Source: Duganella rivi (GTDB taxonomy: Bacteria; Pseudomonadota; Gammaproteobacteria; Burkholderiales; Burkholderiaceae_D). From it: DNA of 64,000 nucleotides. Where the stretch lies: positions 372,001 to 436,000 of the forward strand of contig NZ_WWCK01000003.1 in assembly GCF_009857435.1 (NCBI RefSeq). Reading direction: 5' to 3'. The first letter of the stretch is position 1; every line of letters starts with the position of its first letter. A model generated the notes under the pieces. It saw nothing but the letters and a program-made list of their open reading frames with translations. It did no database searches and had not been told where the DNA came from. Positions 8,632 through 17,057 of the stretch are shown here, piece by piece. Position numbers and translations under genes: made by a program.

Positions 8632-9051
8632 ATGGACGAAAAAGAAACCGGTATCGCGCATCTGCTGCGTTTTCCGGCACGGCTGGATGCGGTCCCCGGC
8701 GCCATGGCGTTTGCCGCCATGGCGCTGACCCAGTCCGGCCTTGCGCCGGGCGTGGTCGCGCGCGCCGAATTGATCCTCGAGGAGCTACTGCGCAACAGCA
8801 TCCTGCACGGCTACGGCGGCGATAGCACGCATGACGTGTGGGTCGGCGTGCGCGGACAGGTGTTGTGTTACGAAGACGCCGCGCCGCCTTTCAATCCGCT
8901 GACCGAAGGTCCGCCGCCGCCCGATCCTTCGCTGCCGCCGGAGGAGCTGAAGGTGGGCGGCATCGGCCTGCTGCTGATCCGCCAATTGGGCAGCGCCGTG
9001 GCCTATACCTACAGCGCAGGTCACAACCGCATCGAGATCACCTTACAATAG
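8632..9051 (+). CDS. Anti-sigma-factor-type serine kinase (HATPase_c, RsbW/SpoIIAB-like)
   Basis: 139 residues, the usual length. The N box is in EELLRNSILHG and the G1 box region in LKVGGIGLLLIRQLG; both identify a GHKL ATPase of the RsbW/SpoIIAB type. It would phosphorylate the STAS protein encoded at 4122-4469 and be reversed by the PP2C phosphatase at 5443-7560. The sequence between the N box and GGIG is Pro-rich (GPPPPDPSLPPEE), typical of the lid in this subfamily. It is divergent from fecR by 40 bases. No strong ribosome-binding site precedes the ATG. Confidence 0.85.
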   Translation: MDEKETGIAHLLRFPARLDAVPGAMAFAAMALTQSGLAPGVVARAELILEELLRNSILHGYGGDSTHDVWVGVRGQVLCYEDAAPPFNPLTEGPPPPDPSLPPEELKVGGIGLLLIRQLGSAVAYTYSAGHNRIEITLQ

Positions 9052-9084
9052 CGTCCGTCTCATTCAACTACCCCAGGATCACGC

Positions 9085-9723
9085 ATGACCGAGTTTTCCC
9101 ACGATATCTACACCGAACCGCATCCGATTGACGTCAACACCCTGAATAACCTCGGCCCATTGGCGCCGATGGCGGGCATCTGGAAAGGCGAACGCGGTCT
9201 GGATATCAAGCCCAAGGCCGATGGCGCGCGCAAGCAAGCCTACGTTGAGCGCATCGAACTGTACCCGATTGACCCGGTGACCAACGGCCCGCAGCTGTTC
9301 TACGGCCTGCGCTACCTGATCATCGTGAACAAGCCTGATAACGTGAAGACCTACCACGAGCAAGTCGGCTACTGGCTGTGGGAACCGAAGACCAAGACCG
9401 TGATCCAGACGCTGGGCATCCCGCGCGGCCAGATCGCCATGGCGTCGGCCGTGGTGGAACCGGATGCGAAGGAGTTTGAATTGGTGGCGCGCCTGGAATC
9501 CGATACCTACGGCATCCGCTCCAATCCCTTCCTCGAATACGGCTTCAAGACCACCGAGTACCGCATCAAGGTCACCATCAACGATGACGGCACCTGGGGC
9601 TACGAAGAAGACACGGTGATGCTGCTGCGCGGCGAAGAAGAATTCCACCACCGCGACCGCAACATCCTGCACCGCGTGGCCGAGCCGCTGCCTAATCCCT
9701 TGGCCAGCGGCGTGCCAGCCTAA
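9085..9723 (+). CDS. Heme-binding-type beta-barrel protein (nitrobindin/FABP-like)
   Basis: 212 residues. LGPLAPMAGIWKGERG is the N-terminal GxWxGxG-type strand of the nitrobindin/THAP4 beta-barrel family. The all-beta remainder (RYLIIVNKPDNVKTYHEQVGYWLWEP, IPRGQIAMAS) fits the same barrel. Family members bind heme and nitric oxide or are of unknown function. AGGA sits about eight bases before the start. It begins 34 bases after the HATPase gene and could be co-transcribed. A decayed PAS-GGDEF gene begins at its stop on the other strand. Confidence 0.72.
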   Translation: MTEFSHDIYTEPHPIDVNTLNNLGPLAPMAGIWKGERGLDIKPKADGARKQAYVERIELYPIDPVTNGPQLFYGLRYLIIVNKPDNVKTYHEQVGYWLWEPKTKTVIQTLGIPRGQIAMASAVVEPDAKEFELVARLESDTYGIRSNPFLEYGFKTTEYRIKVTINDDGTWGYEEDTVMLLRGEEEFHHRDRNILHRVAEPLPNPLASGVPA

Positions 9724-9985
9724 TCGCCGGCTACGTAACCATCGCGGCCATTGCGCTTGGCCGCGTACAGCGCGCTGTCGGCGCGCGCAATCAATTCGGT
9801 GCAGGTTTCATCATCGCCGTCACGCGCACGCGCGCATTGATGAAAGGGCAGGAGCCGCCGCGCGCGAAGTTCGCCATGCCGGCATTGTGAGCGGCGCGCT
9901 GGCCGGGAGGGATAATCAATTTGGCGATATCGCGGCCAACGGCTTCTTTGCGGGCGGTGATTTGCGTGTCTACTTGCCTCCGGTC
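9720..9985 (-). pseudogene. Remnant of a PAS-GGDEF (diguanylate cyclase) gene
   Basis: Two fragments can be read on the minus strand in different frames. Nearest the left end, ADSALYAAKRNGRDGYVAGD followed by TAG is a textbook GGDEF C-terminus (compare ADSALYRAKHMGRNRISLP in the intact gene at 17054). To its right, about 9840-9985, another frame gives EAVGRDIAKLIIPPGQRAAH, a classic PAS-domain segment. The catalytic GGDEF core between them is missing and the frames do not join. No start codon is visible. This is a decayed gene with an internal deletion. It fills most of the interval between two plus-strand genes; nothing else is seen from 9986 to 10110. Confidence 0.75.
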
Positions 9986-10123
9986 ATGCGGAATTTGAGG
10001 CTACGCGGTAGCTTTGCAAAAACGGCCATGTTGAAATGGGTGGTTTTCCGTGATTTGAGTATGTCACAAGCTTGCGGGGCAAGGCCAGCAGGTACAATGC
10101 CTTCTTTAGACGGAAGGTGGACG

Positions 10124-10768
10124 ATGCTGCGGGCGATTTTGTGGGACAACGACGGTGTGCTGGTCGATACGGAGCAGCTTTTTTACGAAGCTAACCGGGA
10201 GTTGTTCCGTCCATTGGGACTGGAGCTGAGCGCGCAGCACTTCTTCGATTGGTACCTGGCCGATAACTGCGGCGCGTGGCACTTGCTGGAACCGCGTTTG
10301 TCGGAGGCGCAGGCCGGGGAGTTGCGCGGCGTGCGCAATCAGCGCTATGCGGCGCGGCTGGCGCTTGAACATATTCCCGCTATCGAAGGCGTGGCCGAAG
10401 CGCTGGCCGCGCTGTCGCCGCGCGTGCGCATGGGCGTGGTCACCAGCTCCAACGCGGATCACTTTGAGATTATTCACAAGCGGCTGGATTTGATGCGCCA
10501 CTTTGAATTCGTCCTGACGCACGAGATGTACACGCACAGCAAGCCGTCGCCAGAGCCCTATTTGCTTGGCTTGCAGCGCATGGGCGTGCGGGCCGACGAG
10601 GCCTTGGTGATTGAAGATTCGCCGCGCGGTTTGCAGGCGGCGACTGCGGCCGGTATCCGCTGCATCATTTTGCGCAATGCGCTGACGCGCCATCATGATT
10701 TTCCCGGCGCTTGGCGCGTGGTCGATACGATGGCCCAGGTGCAGGCGGAAGTGGAAGCGCTGCTATGA
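10124..10768 (+). CDS. HAD-superfamily hydrolase (beta-phosphoglucomutase-like)
   Basis: 214 residues from ATG 10124, preceded by GGAAGGTGG; upstream in-frame codons lie in the degenerate region and lack a ribosome site. WDNDGVLVDTE (residues 7-17) is HAD motif I, VVTSSN motif II, SKPSPEPYLL motif III, and VIEDSPRGLQAA motif IV. The helical cap between motifs I and II is that of subfamily IA phosphatases and beta-phosphoglucomutases. The stop overlaps the next start by four bases, so it is co-translated with a glycosyltransferase, hinting at a sugar-phosphate substrate. Confidence 0.88.
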   Translation: MLRAILWDNDGVLVDTEQLFYEANRELFRPLGLELSAQHFFDWYLADNCGAWHLLEPRLSEAQAGELRGVRNQRYAARLALEHIPAIEGVAEALAALSPRVRMGVVTSSNADHFEIIHKRLDLMRHFEFVLTHEMYTHSKPSPEPYLLGLQRMGVRADEALVIEDSPRGLQAATAAGIRCIILRNALTRHHDFPGAWRVVDTMAQVQAEVEALL

Positions 10769-11952
10769 GCCATATCCATCTTTGCTGGGAACTGGGCGGT
10801 GGGCTAGGCCATGCTGGCCGCTTGAAGATGTTGGCGCAGGCCTTGCTGGCCCGCGGCCACCGCGTGACTTTGAGTCTGCGGGATCTGATGTCTACGCATG
10901 CTTTGCTGGCGGACTCGGATGTGCCGAAGTTGCAGGCGCCGGTATGGCTGCACGATGCAGTAGGTCTGCCGCCGTCCGGTAACTTGGCGGAGATTGTTTT
11001 TCATTGCGGTTATCTGGAGCCGGCGGCGTTGCGCGGCATGGTCGCTGGCTGGCGTGACTTGTTTGCGGTTTTGCAGCCGGACTTGGTGGTTGGCGATTTT
11101 GCGCCGACTGCTTTGCTGGCGGCGCGCAGCATGGGCTTGCGCAGTGCGTCGGTAGGGAATGGATTTTTTAGTCCTCCGCCGGGACAGCCTTTGCCCGCGT
11201 GGCAGCAGGGCGTGGAGGCGCGCTTGATTTCGTCCGAGGCGCGCATGCTGGCGACGGCCAACGCGATGCTGGCGGAATTTGGTGCGCAGCCATACCAGCA
11301 CGCGGCCGAGGTGTTCTTGGGCGATCTGCCGCTGCTGTGCACATGGCCGGAACTCGATCATTGCGAGCTGCGCTGCGACGCGGAATGGTTCGGCCCAAGC
11401 TTTGCAGCGGAGGGCGGCCTGCCGCCGTATTGGCCGGAGGCGGCCGGCGAGGGCCGCAAGGTGTTTGCGTACTTGAAGGCGTCGCACCGGGCGCATGGTG
11501 CTGTGCTGAAGGCTTTGTTGGAAGAGGGCTGCCGGGTGTTGGCGTATGTGCCAGAGGTGGCGGCTGGCGCCATGCCGCCGGTGCTGGATGAACGCATTGT
11601 GTATGCGGATGCGCCGGTATCGCTGCCGTTCGCCCTGGCCGAGGCAGACCTTTGCGTTTGCCATGCCGGCGAGGCCACGCTGGCGCAATCGCTGCTAGCC
11701 GGCGTGCCGTTGTTGATGCTGCCCTCGCACACCGAACAATTCCTCACCGCGCGCCGCGTCGCCATGCTCGGCGCAGGCTACAACGCGGCGCTGCTGACGC
11801 CTGATTCGGACTGGCGCGCTGCGCTACAGCCTTTGCTCAGCGACGACAGCTACCGCAATGCGGCGCGTGCTTTCGCCGCGCGCCACCAAGGTTTCAGCCA
11901 ACAGCAGATGAATGCTGTTCTTGCGGAGCGGCTAGAGCATCTATTGGTTTAG
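10765..11952 (+). CDS. Glycosyltransferase (GT-B fold, UDP-glycosyltransferase/MurG-like)
   Basis: 395 residues from ATG 10765 (ATGA overlap with the HAD gene). The N-terminal half starts IHLCWELGGGLGHAGRL, a Gly-rich loop like MurG and macrolide glycosyltransferases. The C-terminal half carries CHAGEATLAQSLLAGVPLLM and LPSHTEQFLTARRV, the nucleotide-sugar-binding HxGxxT...P...DQ-type motif. The acceptor is unknown. It overlaps the convergent chemoreceptor gene by 59 bases, an unusually long tail-to-tail overlap; the last residues here may be poorly conserved. Confidence 0.82.
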   Translation: MSHIHLCWELGGGLGHAGRLKMLAQALLARGHRVTLSLRDLMSTHALLADSDVPKLQAPVWLHDAVGLPPSGNLAEIVFHCGYLEPAALRGMVAGWRDLFAVLQPDLVVGDFAPTALLAARSMGLRSASVGNGFFSPPPGQPLPAWQQGVEARLISSEARMLATANAMLAEFGAQPYQHAAEVFLGDLPLLCTWPELDHCELRCDAEWFGPSFAAEGGLPPYWPEAAGEGRKVFAYLKASHRAHGAVLKALLEEGCRVLAYVPEVAAGAMPPVLDERIVYADAPVSLPFALAEADLCVCHAGEATLAQSLLAGVPLLMLPSHTEQFLTARRVAMLGAGYNAALLTPDSDWRAALQPLLSDDSYRNAARAFAARHQGFSQQQMNAVLAERLEHLLV

Positions 11953-13543
11953 CGTTGCGGCGGCCCGCGCCGATGTGCGACACGCGCGCGCCACGGCCTT
12001 CGCCCTCCAGCTTGAACACACTGACCGCATTCACCAGGTGGCCGGTCTGCTCCTGCATCGTTACCGCCGCCGCCGAGGCTTGCTCCACCAAGGCCGCGTT
12101 CTGCTGCGTGGTCTGATCCATCTCCGTAATCGCGCCGTTGATATGTTCAATGCCGGACAACTGCTCCTGGCTGGCAAAGGCAATCTCGCTCATGATGTCC
12201 GTCACGCGGCGCACGCTGGCGACGATTTCCTCCATCGTGGCGCCAGCTTGATCAACCAGGCGCGCGCCGGCATCTACTTTATCGACCGAGTCACCGATCA
12301 AGGCTTTGATCTCCTTGGCTGCCGCCGCCGAACGCTGCGCAAGATTGCGCACTTCGGACGCCACCACCGCAAAACCGCGGCCTTGCTCGCCGGCGCGCGC
12401 AGCTTCCACTGCCGCATTCAGCGCCAGGATATTGGTCTGGAAGGCGATACCGTCGATGACGGAAATGATGTCGACAATTTTGCGCGCCGAAGCATTGATC
12501 GAGGCCATGGTGTCCACCACCTGCGCCACTACCGCGCCGCCTTTGCCTGCCACGTCTGACGCCGACATCGCCAGCTGATTGGCCTGATTCGCATTCATCG
12601 CGTTCTGCTTCACGGTGGAAGTCAATTCTTCCATCGACGAGGCGGTTTCTTCCAGCGAGCCAGCCTGGCGCTCGGTGCGCTCGGACAGATCCAAGTTGCC
12701 GGCAGCGATTTCCGCCGAGGCGGTGCCAATCGAATCCGTGCCCTTGCGGACTTCGGAGACGATAGAAATCAAGCTGGCATTCATGTCCTTCAGCGCGGCC
12801 GACAACTGGCCGATTTCATCGCGGGTACGAACCTGGATCTCTGAACTCAGGTCGCCATCGGCCACGGTGCGGGCCACGCGCACGGCGTAGCGGATCGGAC
12901 GCACGATGGTGCCGGTCACGTACCAGCCGGCAAACAGGCCAAGGCCGGCGCCCGCCACGCCCAGCGCGATCATCAGCGCGCTCGCAGTGGCCGCAGTGTG
13001 CTCCGCGCTATCGCCGGAATCCTGCATCTGCCGCACCTGGAACGCGACCAGCTTGTCGAGCGATCCAACGTAGGCTGCGTGCGCAGGCCGCACCTTTTCC
13101 AGCAGAAGCGTCCGCGCAGCGTCCTTGTCGCCGGCCTTGACGGCGGCAATCATCTGGTCGCGCAGCGGCGAGTAGACAGCGCGGGCGTCGTTCAATTGCT
13201 TGAACAGCTCCAGCGCCTGCGGGTCGCGCAGCAGGCTGCCCAACTGATCGAGCAGCTTGCGGATTTCCGCGCTGCGCTCGGTGATGCCTGCATATTCGGC
13301 ATTGACCTCGGCCGGATCGATGAGCAGCAGGTCGCGCAAGATCCGCGATTGCAAGGCCACGTTATCCTTTGCCTGGTTGAGCAAGCTGATTTTCAAGTAA
13401 CGATCATGGATCGTCAGATCGATTTCCTTGCTGGTGGCGCGCAGCCCCAGTGCGCCGACAATGACCACAATCGCCAGCAGTAGAGTAGTAAGAGAAAACG
13501 CCATCGTCAGCCGGTGGCCAATCTTCAGGTTTTTAATGTTCAT
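11894..13543 (-). CDS. Methyl-accepting chemotaxis protein
   Basis: 549 residues. N-terminal membrane helix (about 11-31), a four-helix-bundle periplasmic sensor (about 35-190), a second membrane helix (about 192-213), a HAMP domain, then the signalling domain with the hairpin tip AFQTNILALNAAVEAARA and GFAVVASEVRNLAQRSA. The 4HB sensor type often senses small organic molecules, but the ligand is not predictable. No CheR pentapeptide tail is visible at the C-terminus. It is transcribed away from the candidate small RNA at 13691. Confidence 0.95.
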   Translation of the reverse strand: MNIKNLKIGHRLTMAFSLTTLLLAIVVIVGALGLRATSKEIDLTIHDRYLKISLLNQAKDNVALQSRILRDLLLIDPAEVNAEYAGITERSAEIRKLLDQLGSLLRDPQALELFKQLNDARAVYSPLRDQMIAAVKAGDKDAARTLLLEKVRPAHAAYVGSLDKLVAFQVRQMQDSGDSAEHTAATASALMIALGVAGAGLGLFAGWYVTGTIVRPIRYAVRVARTVADGDLSSEIQVRTRDEIGQLSAALKDMNASLISIVSEVRKGTDSIGTASAEIAAGNLDLSERTERQAGSLEETASSMEELTSTVKQNAMNANQANQLAMSASDVAGKGGAVVAQVVDTMASINASARKIVDIISVIDGIAFQTNILALNAAVEAARAGEQGRGFAVVASEVRNLAQRSAAAAKEIKALIGDSVDKVDAGARLVDQAGATMEEIVASVRRVTDIMSEIAFASQEQLSGIEHINGAITEMDQTTQQNAALVEQASAAAVTMQEQTGHLVNAVSVFKLEGEGRGARVSHIGAGRRNAKPIDALAAPQEQHSSAVG

Positions 13544-13678
13544 GAGTGGTTGTTATGGTCTATTTTAAGTGTAGGTAGTTGCCTGTGAGCATAGAAAGTG
13601 TAGCCCGGAAATAATGCATAGCCAACAATATTGATTAATAAGATGAACATATGAGTGGATCAAGCAACAACCATCCTG

Positions 13679-13684
13679 TATAAT
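13679..13684 (+). promoter_or_regulatory. Perfect -10 box of candidate small-RNA promoter
   Basis: TATAAT on the plus strand. The -35 position at a 17-base spacing (13656-13661, TGGATC) is poor, so the promoter may need an activator. It is followed within about 70 bases by a strong intrinsic terminator, with no convincing coding frame between. Confidence 0.5.
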
Positions 13685-13690
13685 GGTCAT

Positions 13691-13811
13691 CAGCGTTGTC
13701 GCATTAGAAATAACAAAACATTGCCTCTGGTAGGGCTGGATGTTTTCGAGGGGGCCACCACCAGCACTGAACGCGCTCAAGATCGCGCTCAGTGCAGGTG
13801 GGGCCCTTTTT
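13691..13811 (+). ncRNA. Candidate small RNA, about 120 nt
   Basis: The interval lies between a perfect TATAAT (13679-13684) and the end of a U-tract (13807-13811) that follows a long hairpin. It sits in the 320-base gap between the chemoreceptor and nuclease genes. The 60-base 5' part (GTTGTCGCATTAGAAATAAC and AAAACATTGCCTC) is AT-richer and unstructured, as expected of a seed region. No known RNA family is recognised. Alternatively it is an attenuated leader of the nuclease gene that starts at 13864. The exact 5' end is inferred from the -10 position. Confidence 0.45.
13752..13811 (+). terminator. Strong intrinsic terminator
   Basis: The arms at 13752-13775 and 13784-13806 pair over more than 20 base pairs, with one bulged A (13757) and A-A and A-C mismatches (13763/13796, 13771/13788). 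The 3' arm ends GGGGCCC and is followed directly by TTTTT. It points rightward and no protein gene on that strand ends just upstream of it. Confidence 0.85.
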
Positions 13812-13863
13812 GTTTGCGCGGCGCTCCGCTAGAATGCAGCGACTATAATGTTTCAAGGAAGAT

Positions 13864-14649
13864 ATGTCTCTGTTTCAGCGCTCCCTCGCCGCCATTGCCA
13901 TTCCCGTGCTGCTGGCAGCCGGCCTGGCCTCGGCGGGCGAATGCCCAGCCCACTATGTCGACGGCCGCTTGCCCGAAATCCGCAACCAAAAGATGGCCGC
14001 CGCCACCACCGAGCTGTGCTACGGCGTGTTCGGTGTCATGCACTCCGGGATCACCCGCACGCCGCTGTGGTCGGCCGAGCACCTGACCGCATCCAATATT
14101 GAAGCCGCGAAGAATCTGTCGCGCGAAAATTCCTTCCATCCCGAGCCGCGCCTGCCGGCGCGCGCCCGCGCCGAATTGGCCGACTACGCGCGCAGCGGCT
14201 ACGACCGCGGCCACATGGCGCCCAACGGCGATATGCCGGACCGCAGCACCCAGCACGAGAGCTTCACGCTGGCCAATATGGTGCCGCAAGATGCCGACAA
14301 CAACCGCCACATCTGGGCCGGCATCGAAGGCGTGGTACGCAAGCTGGCGCAGAAGGAGGGCGATTTGTACGTGATTACCGGCCCGGCCTTCATCGGCGGC
14401 AATCTGCAAAAGATCGGCAACGTGCTGGTGCCCAGCCATTTGTATAAACTGGTGTACAGCCCGCGCCAGCGCGCCGGCGCTGCTTTCTTCATCGAGAACC
14501 GTGCCGACGCCCAGTACGAGGTGCTGAACATCGCCCAGCTGGAGGATAAAGTGGGCATCGATCTGCTGCCGTCGCTATCGGCGGCGCAAAAGCAGGTGCT
14601 GCTGCGCCTGCCGAAAGTGAAACAACGCAAAGACGGGAGCAAGGGATGA
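13864..14649 (+). CDS. Exported DNA/RNA non-specific endonuclease (NUC1 family)
   Basis: 261 residues. Signal peptide at 1-24, ending ASAGEC. DRGHMAPNGD at residues 114-123 contains the catalytic His117 of the beta-beta-alpha-metal nucleases (Serratia NucA type), and NMVPQDADNNRHIW at about 138-151 contains the metal-ligand Asn. It should degrade extracellular or periplasmic nucleic acid. GGAAGAT precedes the start. Its stop overlaps the next small gene (ATGA), forming a three-gene set with two unknown proteins. Confidence 0.9.
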   Translation: MSLFQRSLAAIAIPVLLAAGLASAGECPAHYVDGRLPEIRNQKMAAATTELCYGVFGVMHSGITRTPLWSAEHLTASNIEAAKNLSRENSFHPEPRLPARARAELADYARSGYDRGHMAPNGDMPDRSTQHESFTLANMVPQDADNNRHIWAGIEGVVRKLAQKEGDLYVITGPAFIGGNLQKIGNVLVPSHLYKLVYSPRQRAGAAFFIENRADAQYEVLNIAQLEDKVGIDLLPSLSAAQKQVLLRLPKVKQRKDGSKG

Positions 14650-14894
14650 GCAAGTTTGTACCGTATAAAAATGAGTCGGATGTGCTGCACGTCGGCGGCC
14701 TGAGCATCGAGAACCGTCTCGACCGCATCACCATCAGCGGCGATATCGACCTCACTGCCGACAAGGCTGGCTTGGCAGACGCACGCGCGCTGCAACAACT
14801 GCTGACGGACGTGGTGGACAAGCTGGAAAAGCAAGCGCTGCCGGATCAGCTGCCGCCTGCCGCCAGCACCACCGTCGCCAACCCGTTCGAGTAA
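14646..14894 (+). CDS. Small hypothetical protein, 82 residues
   Basis: Starts inside the nuclease stop codon (four-base overlap), so it is translationally coupled to the nuclease. The sequence has a short beta-rich N-terminus (LHVGGLSIENRLDRITISGD), then an acidic/Leu-rich helix (ALQQLLTDVVDKLEKQ) and a Pro/Ala tail. No signal peptide or Cys residues. The coupling raises the possibility of an inhibitor or accessory factor for the nuclease, but the nuclease is exported and this protein has no export signal. I recognise no family. Confidence 0.6.
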   Translation: MSKFVPYKNESDVLHVGGLSIENRLDRITISGDIDLTADKAGLADARALQQLLTDVVDKLEKQALPDQLPPAASTTVANPFE

Positions 14895-14898
14895 GTAT

Positions 14899-15330
14899 AT
14901 GCACTTCCACTCCGACCAGGACATCCACGCGATCGGGCAGGGACTGCTGGACCGCACGCTGCCCAAGGCCGCCTGGACTCACGCCGCGCACCTGGCCGCC
15001 GCCGCATGGCTGCTGGCGGCGCGGCCCGATATCGATGCGCCGGCGCAGATGCCGGACATCATCCGCGCCTACAACGAAGCCACCGGCACCGCGAATACCG
15101 ATACCGGCGGCTACCACCACACCATCACGCTGGCGTCGCTGCGGGCGGTGCGCGATTTTCTGTCGCGCCAACCGGCCGGCACACCATTGCATGTTGCATG
15201 CGAGCATCTGTTGGCCAGTCCGTACGGCAATAAAACGTGGTTGTTGGAATATTGGACTGCGGAAGTGTTATTCTCCACCCACGCCCGTCGCGATTGGGTA
15301 GACCCAGATCGCGCGCCCCTGCCATTCTAA
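14899..15330 (+). CDS. Conserved-looking hypothetical protein, 143 residues
   Basis: Begins five bases after the preceding gene and is probably in the same operon. The composition is helical with notable conserved-looking clusters: WTHAAHLAAAAWLL, NEATGTANTDTGGYHHTITL and WLLEYWTAEVLFS. The His/Trp/Tyr-rich clusters look like a metal- or ligand-binding site. No signal peptide. I do not recognise a characterised family and assign no function. The RTX protease gene starts 12 bases after its stop. Confidence 0.6.
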   Translation: MHFHSDQDIHAIGQGLLDRTLPKAAWTHAAHLAAAAWLLAARPDIDAPAQMPDIIRAYNEATGTANTDTGGYHHTITLASLRAVRDFLSRQPAGTPLHVACEHLLASPYGNKTWLLEYWTAEVLFSTHARRDWVDPDRAPLPF

Positions 15331-15341
15331 CGATTAGTGAT

Positions 15342-17057
15342 ATGAGTAATTTGACCACCGGTATTCTGACCATCGACGCCCTGGTATCCACCAGCTGGAA
15401 TGCGAAAGCAGGTGTGGCGGCAAATCTGAGCTACAGTTTCATGACCAGCCTGCCGAGTGACGCCACCAATGACGACGCCAACGGCTTTAAGGCCATGACG
15501 GCAATTCAAAAGGACGGAGCGCGCGAGGCGATGGCGGCGTGGGCGGCGGTCGCCAACATTACCTTCACCGAGGTGGCGTCGAACGGCAATATCCAGCTCG
15601 CCACGAACAATCAGGGCAATGCCAGTAGCGGCTACGCCTACCTGCCGAACGGCGTGGACCCGACCTACCTGTTCACCAATAACCAGGACAGCTACAACTT
15701 CAGCTTTGCCGATGGCGATTTCGGCATCGCGGTGATGATCCACGAACTGGGTCACACGCTGGGTCTGAAGCACCCTGGTAACTACGATTCCACCGGCGGC
15801 GATATCGACGGCCCGTTCCTGCCCGCCACGCTCGATAACATCAACTTCTCGCAAATGTCGTACAACACCGGCGCCGGTTTCGCGTTGCACGGTAACTACG
15901 GCATCACGCCGATGCTTTACGACATACAAGCGATCCAGTACCTGTACGGCGCCAATATGACGTACCACACCGGCGCCGACACCTACAAGTTTGTGCGCGA
16001 CTCGGCGCTGCAATGCATCTGGGATGCGGGCGGCACCGATACCTTCGATTTTTCGGCGTGCACCTCGGCGGTGTCAATCGACCTGAAGGCGGGCGGCTTC
16101 AGCTCCACCGCACCGGCCTACAACAATATTTCAATCGCCTACAACGTGACCATCGAGCGCGCGATTGCGGGCAGCGGCGGCTCCACCATCTACGCCAACG
16201 ACGCGGGCAACGAGATTATTGGCGGCGCCGGCAACGATGTGGTGTACGAAGGCGCCGGCAATGACACTATCACCGGCAACGGCGGCGCTGACACCGTGGT
16301 GTTCAAGAAGGCTTTCTCCAGCTACGCGCTGAGCGGTACGACCGGCGCGCTGGCCATCACCGGCGACGGCAGCGACTCGCTGACTGGCATCGCCAAGCTG
16401 CAATTTAGCGACGCCACGATTCAATTATCGGACTACTCGTCGCTGGTATCGGGCACGGCGAATAACGATGCGCTGACCGTAAGTGCCCGCAACCAGATTA
16501 TCTACGGTGGTGCAGGCGTCGATACGCTGACTTTGAGCGGCAAGCTCGCCAATTACAAGCTGAGCACCAGCGGCTCGGCCATCATGCTGATTGACCAGGT
16601 CGGCAATAGCGGCGTCGATTTGTTGAGCGGCGTCGAGCGCTTGAATTTTTCGGACGGTTCGCTGGCCTTGGACAAGGTCGGTGCTGCCGGCTCGGTGTAC
16701 CGCCTGTACAGCGCCATGTTCAACCGCGGCCCGGATGACAGCGGCATGGGCTACTGGATTAATGCACTGGATCACGGCGGCAGGGTGGTGGACATCGCCA
16801 ACGGCTTCGTCAACAGCGCCGAGTTCATTGCAATTTACGGCGCCAACGCCACCGACACCACTTTCGTCACGGCGCTGTACAACAACGTGCTGCACCGCGC
16901 CCCGGATTCGCTCGGCCTCAATTTCTGGCTCGATGCACTGCATAACGGCGGCACCCGCGCTTCGGTGCTGGTGGGCTTCTCCGATTCGGCTGAGAATATC
17001 GTGGTGATGAACGACATTATCCCGGTCGGCATTCCCTATACGCCGTTCATCGGCTAA
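15342..17057 (+). CDS. Secreted serralysin-like metalloprotease with RTX repeats and DUF4214
   Basis: 571 residues from ATG 15342; the longer upstream frame runs through the previous gene. The zinc motif HELGHTLGLKHP is at 134-145, followed by a Met-turn ITPMLYDIQAIQYLYG, both typical of M10B peptidases. A calcium-binding RTX stretch (GGAGNDVVYEGAGNDTITGN) follows at about 290-310. Two DUF4214-type repeats near the C-terminus (VYRLYSAMFNR, LYNNVLHRAPDSLGLNFW) precede the ending IPYTPFIG. No N-terminal signal peptide, so type I secretion is expected. It overlaps the convergent cyclase gene by four bases. Confidence 0.9.
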   Translation: MSNLTTGILTIDALVSTSWNAKAGVAANLSYSFMTSLPSDATNDDANGFKAMTAIQKDGAREAMAAWAAVANITFTEVASNGNIQLATNNQGNASSGYAYLPNGVDPTYLFTNNQDSYNFSFADGDFGIAVMIHELGHTLGLKHPGNYDSTGGDIDGPFLPATLDNINFSQMSYNTGAGFALHGNYGITPMLYDIQAIQYLYGANMTYHTGADTYKFVRDSALQCIWDAGGTDTFDFSACTSAVSIDLKAGGFSSTAPAYNNISIAYNVTIERAIAGSGGSTIYANDAGNEIIGGAGNDVVYEGAGNDTITGNGGADTVVFKKAFSSYALSGTTGALAITGDGSDSLTGIAKLQFSDATIQLSDYSSLVSGTANNDALTVSARNQIIYGGAGVDTLTLSGKLANYKLSTSGSAIMLIDQVGNSGVDLLSGVERLNFSDGSLALDKVGAAGSVYRLYSAMFNRGPDDSGMGYWINALDHGGRVVDIANGFVNSAEFIAIYGANATDTTFVTALYNNVLHRAPDSLGLNFWLDALHNGGTRASVLVGFSDSAENIVVMNDIIPVGIPYTPFIG

